Both the position numbers and the translations under genes were made by a program. DNA of 64,000 nt. It comes from Pachypanchax playfairii. Its lineage: Eukaryota; Chordata; Actinopteri; Cyprinodontiformes; Aplocheilidae. Where the stretch lies: the NCBI GenBank assembly GCA_006937955.1, contig SSNP01000010.1, forward strand, positions 6,641,610 to 6,705,609, written 5' to 3'. The notes below the pieces were generated by a model. That model was not told the DNA's origin and did not search any database. It worked only from the letters and a program-made list of their open reading frames with translations. This document shows positions 60,161 to 64,000 of the stretch, piece after piece; the first letter of the stretch is position 1; each line of letters opens with the position of its first letter.

Positions 60161-63092
60161 GTAAAATTATTGTTTACACATTCAGTAGCAGGTGTTCTGA
60201 GATTTCTGTGTGTGAATTATATGTAAATTTTAAAGTTTGTTTCAGTGAATTTGGCCAAACGACATGCTACGTGTTAGCAGGCCCGAGCTAACTGAGCTAA
60301 CACTGAGCTAACGTCGCTCTTGATTCATTCAGTTCGTTCTATGCGTGTCTGGAAATATTCAGAAACTGCTTTTAAAATAATCCTTTGTTCAAATGTGTAT
60401 TTGTAAATATTTTTTAACAGCGGGCCTCGATAGCTGTTAGCTAACATGAATGTGGTTGTACTTTTGGTTAAAGTTATAAAATCGACTGGAAACTTCATTT
60501 TTATTGTTTTAGATTATTTCATAATGCGAAAATTCTAATAAATAAACAAATAACAGAACGGAAGACGCATAAACAAATTTAAGGCTCTATAAAACCCTTT
60601 CTCTTAGTGTCATAAAAATATAAAAACTTTGAAATTAGTGTTTAAATCCTACATACCTGTGGATGAATCTGTTACAGCAGAAAGTTGATTAGTTGTGACT
60701 TGAACATGAACAACATTTTCAAAGGTTGTGAACGTAAAATTTCCTCAGTGACATCATTAATAGAATACCTGATCGCTAATCGACAAAGCCATTTTTTATA
60801 ACCGCCTTCTGTTCATGCAGCTGTCGAGGATACAAATCAACAGAACAAGATTATGATACTATTAACATCTATTGTCTCATACCTGCCTATTGTCTCCCAG
60901 ATTCTTTATGCAAAAATAAATTAATTCTTTTCTGGGTATAAATCACTCATGGAATTCTTGGACACCTTTCGTTAAAAGCTATTGTACTCACACATCTGTC
61001 AAGTTTTAAAATTAGCTGAATGGAATTAAAGTACTGAATGAAGCAAGAACTTGTAGTTGGTACACATTTAGGTTAGTCAGTAAACTGGCAGCACAGCAGC
61101 TTCCCTGAGCTCTGATTTTATTGATCTGTCTTCAGAGAGCATCCACAAGCTGAAAGAGAAGGCCAAGAAGAGAAAAGGACGAGGCTTTGGCTTAGGTGAG
61201 TTACCCTCTCGTTGGAGCTCTTTAACTTTACAGTAATGATGTTGATGTTCTACTGTTCTCACTGTTTTTAGAGGAGGGATCCAGGTCCAGAGCTAAAGAA
61301 GACTATGACACAGTGGAACAAGATGGGGATGAACCGGGTCCTCAGAGATGTAAATATATACGTTGTGACAGACTTTCTGCCTAGACGTCTTAATATGTTT
61401 GTCTAATTGTGTCTAATAACCTCCCTGAACCCTGTCATTTAATTTAAACTCATTTCTGTCTTCTGAGATTTGTTGATGCTCCCTGATGATGTTTTTTATC
61501 TTCCACTGCCTCAAGAAATCTTTTTATTTACAAAAAACACTCAAACTGATGACATTTTGCTGCGTTGATATTTTGCAATGGACGTTGTATGTTGCTTAAT
61601 TGTGGAGGCTAATTCCGGGTACATAATCAGATGCTAAATACTGCTCAAAGACAAACGTAATTGATTTAATGGAATGTCTGTTTGCTGCAGCTGTGGAGGG
61701 CTGGATCCTGTTTGTGACTGGTGTACATGAAGAGGCCACAGAGGAAGACATACATGACAAGTTTTCAGAGTTTGGAGAAATCAAGAACCTGCATCTCAAC
61801 CTGGATCGTAGAACAGGCTACCTGAAGGTGAGCATCGTCTGTCACTATGTTTCCGTTTCCCTCACTGATTTCATTTTCATTTAATCTAAGATTTTATAAA
61901 GTTCTTTTTCCATTTGGTCATTTAAAGACAGTGTTTTAATTACACACTGCGGGACTAATAAAAGCACCAATTTAAGAACCTGTCCCTTTTCTGATTGTGA
62001 TTAGTTCTGATCAGCTGTTTTATCTATTGTTACACAAACATTCTTATTTGTAGGCAAATGATCTTAGATATAATAAATACATTAATTCCTAAATGAGTGA
62101 AACTATGTTGTTATATGAATCAACAGTTTAAAACAGCTTTTTCAGCTCATAATTTACCACATACCAAAAATTATGATCAATTATTGTAGAAATTTCTAAT
62201 ATCTGACATAAGACAGCTCTGTAGTTTCCTGTCTTTGTGTTGTTTATTCCATGTTGATACATTATCCTTTTGTTTTCTATAAACAAATAAATGTCTTAAT
62301 TCAGCCACAAGGTGGCAGCATTGTTTTAGTTAAGCAAAACAAAGCCTGGACTTTAACAGGTTGTTTGGAGTTGGATTATGTCATTTTATTGATCTTATTG
62401 ATAATCTTTCAATTGCTTTTGAAAGAATAAGATTTATACTGTGTTATAAAATCATTTAATGAAAATATTATGTCAGAGAATGTATTTTCCTGGTAGTTTC
62501 ACACCTGGATATGCTTAAAAAAGGTTAATTGTGTTCAAGTTAAACCTTTTAATTCAGTTTTTACATGAATTCCAAAACAGTGTTTATTTTATTTTGATAA
62601 TCTGTATGATTTTACGACACCTGTCCTCAGGGCTATGCACTGGTTGAGTATGAGACATACAAAGAGGCCCAGGCAGCCATGGAGGGGCTCAATGGTCAGG
62701 ACCTGATGGGTCAGACTATCAGCGTAGACTGGGCGTTTGTAAGAGGACCTCCCAAGAACAAGAGGAGGTGAGGCTTTTGGTTTCATTTACAATAGAACTC
62801 TGAATCTTATCCTTTTTTCAAATAAACAGCTTTAAAATATTCAAGTATATGTTGATCCAAACATGGCCAGTGAAGGTCATTTTCACTAACCTCCCTACCA
62901 TTGGTGTTTGTGATGCAAGTAGTTTTAAAATTCTTGTTCATAATTGTTTTAATGTACTCATGCTGTGGAATGGCTCCACATGAAATAGTTTTTCAACAAA
63001 CTGCCTTTCTGTTTGTGCAGTAACTTGTCATGTTTTGTCACAGGGGTGGTGGGAGAAGACGTAGCAGAAGTCCAGACAGGAGACGGCGTTGA
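60094..63092 (+). CDS. rbm8a: rbm8a: RNA-binding protein 8A (Y14), exon junction complex core (6 exons)
   Basis: Exons 60094-60160, 61136-61195, 61272-61349, 61691-61827, 62631-62767 and 63044-63092 join in phase with GT/AG junctions, giving 175 residues (human 174). The protein starts MADVLDLHEAGGEDF, followed by an acidic stretch and a basic KLKEKAKKRKGRGFG segment. A single RNA-recognition motif at about 73-151 has WILFVTG (RNP2) and GYLKGYALVEY (RNP1). The C terminus is Arg/Ser-rich, SRSPDRRRR. Y14 pairs with Magoh in the exon junction complex, deposited on spliced mRNA in the nucleus, and acts in mRNA export, nonsense-mediated decay and splicing. Near-complete agreement with the vertebrate protein makes the call secure. 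Small substitutions (for example WAFV where WCFV is usual) do not look damaging. A retrocopy is excluded by the introns. Confidence 0.97.
61136..61195 (+). CDS. rbm8a: rbm8a exon 2
   Basis: 60 bases after acceptor tcttcag. Encodes ESIHKLKEKAKKRKGRGFG. Donor gtgagt. Confidence 0.93.
61272..61349 (+). CDS. rbm8a: rbm8a exon 3
   Basis: 78 bases. Encodes EGSRSRAKEDYDTVEQDGDE and PGPQR. Donor gtaaat, phase 1. Confidence 0.93.
61691..61827 (+). CDS. rbm8a: rbm8a exon 4 (RRM first half)
   Basis: 137 bases. Encodes VEGWILFVTGVHEEATEED and on to LNLDRRTGYLK, with RNP2. Donor gtgagc, phase 0. Confidence 0.95.
62305..62318 (+). promoter_or_regulatory. CTCF-like core in rbm8a intron 4
   Basis: CCACAAGGTGGCAG matches the CTCF core at 13 of 14 positions, in the same orientation as the sites at 58557 and 60007. 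Confidence 0.4.
62631..62767 (+). CDS. rbm8a: rbm8a exon 5 (RRM second half)
   Basis: 137 bases. Encodes GYALVEYETYKEAQAAMEGL and the VDWAFVRGPPK end of the RRM. Donor gtgagg, phase 2. Confidence 0.95.
63044..63092 (+). CDS. rbm8a: rbm8a exon 6 (RS tail and stop)
   Basis: Encodes GGGRRRSRSPDRRRR then TGA at 63090-63092. Confidence 0.95.
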
Positions 63093-63440
63093 GTGGAAGC
63101 AGTCTGTCAGATCGCAAAGAGAGGCCGTTTCTCATCTTTTCTCTAAAAATATAACCGTTGAATTTTTGTACAATATTTTTTGAGTAACAGCTGCAGTGTT
63201 TCACACAGGAACTGTTATTGAGATAAATTATACAAAAATAAATTGGCTTACATTGCAGCATCTTAGTAAACTTGCAACTTGTGTTTGCTGCTTCAGTAGT
63301 GAAGCTTTGTGTAACATTCAATATTCAATTTGTTGATTGTACATGTTTATAGTTTTCATAATTCCCTCAAAATACTTCAGTTTGCATTTTATTGTGATAG
63401 GATGTTTTGTGTTTTTATAATCTGGGGAACAATAAAGTTT
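63093..63440 (+). other. rbm8a: rbm8a 3' UTR with poly(A) signals
   Basis: Follows the stop codon. AATAAA occurs at 63237-63242 and 63431-63436. The second lies in the typical setting of GGGGAACAATAAAG and would give a 3' UTR of about 360 bases. Confidence 0.6.
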
Positions 63441-63624
63441 TAAAACATAAATAAATGTTGTGTTTTATTTGGCATCATGAATGAGGTAGAATTGACATCA
63501 TTCAGCATGATCTCACCCAGTCAGTGGTGACGCCCCAGTTATTCTGTCTACACCTGTCACTCTGGTCCAAGTGCCACACTCATAGGCTAGTTGGATAAAA
63601 CCCCTGGCCCCTTTTTCCCAGCAG

Positions 63625-63988
63625 CCAATTGGCATGTGAATGTTTCACACTGTTGTTCTCATTTGGTGTTTACTCTACTGGGTAAACTCAAAGTCCTTCA
63701 GCTTCATCACTGGTTATTGTTAGTGTCGGTAAAAGAAGCCCAGCTTTGTGATTGGATCCTCCTTCTGGGGGGCGGGCTTAAGTCGTTGTTTGACGTTGTT
63801 GTTGTAAGTGCTGGAGAATTTACTTTGTCGGTGATGGTCCGGTTTAGGATCTTATGCGTACTGTTACCTGTGAATATGCGTAAAAGTTAGAAGAAAATAT
63901 TTTTGGGATCATACATACTATTTAGAAGTTGGCACTCCTTGGAAAACTTAATGGGACGATCAGAGAAACATCAGCGAGGCCGCTGAAG
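63625..63988 (+). promoter_or_regulatory. Possible promoter and first non-coding exon of a downstream gene
   Basis: Reverse CCAAT (ATTGG) at 63751-63755 and a GC box (GGGGGGCGGG) at 63767-63776 precede a stretch that ends at a good donor, AAG|gtaagc, after 63988. A short upstream open frame, ATG at 63951 to TGA at 63986, stops just before the donor, so the exon would be 5' UTR. The gene would lie beyond the right edge and cannot be named. Confidence 0.35.
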
Positions 63989-64000
63989 GTAAGCAGTAAA

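Noticed and set aside
1..64000. mir-9 precursor, which lies between PAQR6 and NTRK1 in human
   Set aside because: I looked for the mature miR-9 sequence on both strands and did not see it.
1..64000. CRISPR arrays, operons, prophage or bacterial features
   Set aside because: All tandem repeats are simple or minisatellite repeats without spacers, and genes are spliced vertebrate genes.

Overview
This window is genomic DNA from a vertebrate, most likely a teleost (probably spiny-rayed) fish. The evidence is AT-rich sequence with long introns, GT/AG splice sites, Tc1- and hAT-type fish transposon remnants, and four vertebrate genes. There are two assembly gaps, at 28815-29159 and 55915-55924. 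No bacterial, plasmid, viral or CRISPR content was seen.

Layout. (1) 295-560, + strand: the last coding exon of a PAQR-family membrane receptor, best matched to paqr6. The rest of that gene lies off the left edge. (2) 6661-32164, - strand: a complete 17-exon ntrk1 gene encoding the TrkA neurotrophin receptor tyrosine kinase. I could place every exon with matching splice phase. It encodes 799 residues with an 18-nt microexon, or 793 without it. (3) About 32.7-55.4 kb: a gene-poor interval with no coding exon I can support. It holds transposon remnants, an unusual two-length minisatellite, an 80-bp palindrome, a CA tract and several stretches that could be conserved regulatory DNA. (4) 55453-56610, - strand: a small apolipoprotein gene that aligns with apoA-II (signal peptide, Leu-Val-Lys-Arg propeptide-like end, amphipathic helices). 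It has a non-coding first exon and a TATA box. (5) 60094-63092, + strand: complete six-exon rbm8a (Y14, exon junction complex). (6) 63625-63988: a possible promoter and first non-coding exon of a further + strand gene running off the right edge.

The genes do not form a pathway. Their human counterparts all lie on chromosome 1q, so the window is best read as a piece of conserved vertebrate synteny. The four are a steroid-receptor-like membrane protein, a neurotrophin receptor, a plasma apolipoprotein and a core RNA-binding protein.

I found no unambiguous new biological system. The observations most worth checking are the TrkA microexon, candidate regulatory motifs at the ntrk1 first exon (split RE1-like and CTCF-like site, TAATGA repeat), strong CTCF-like sites around rbm8a, an RFX X-box-like palindrome, the two-length minisatellite and the long palindrome at 40.0 kb.
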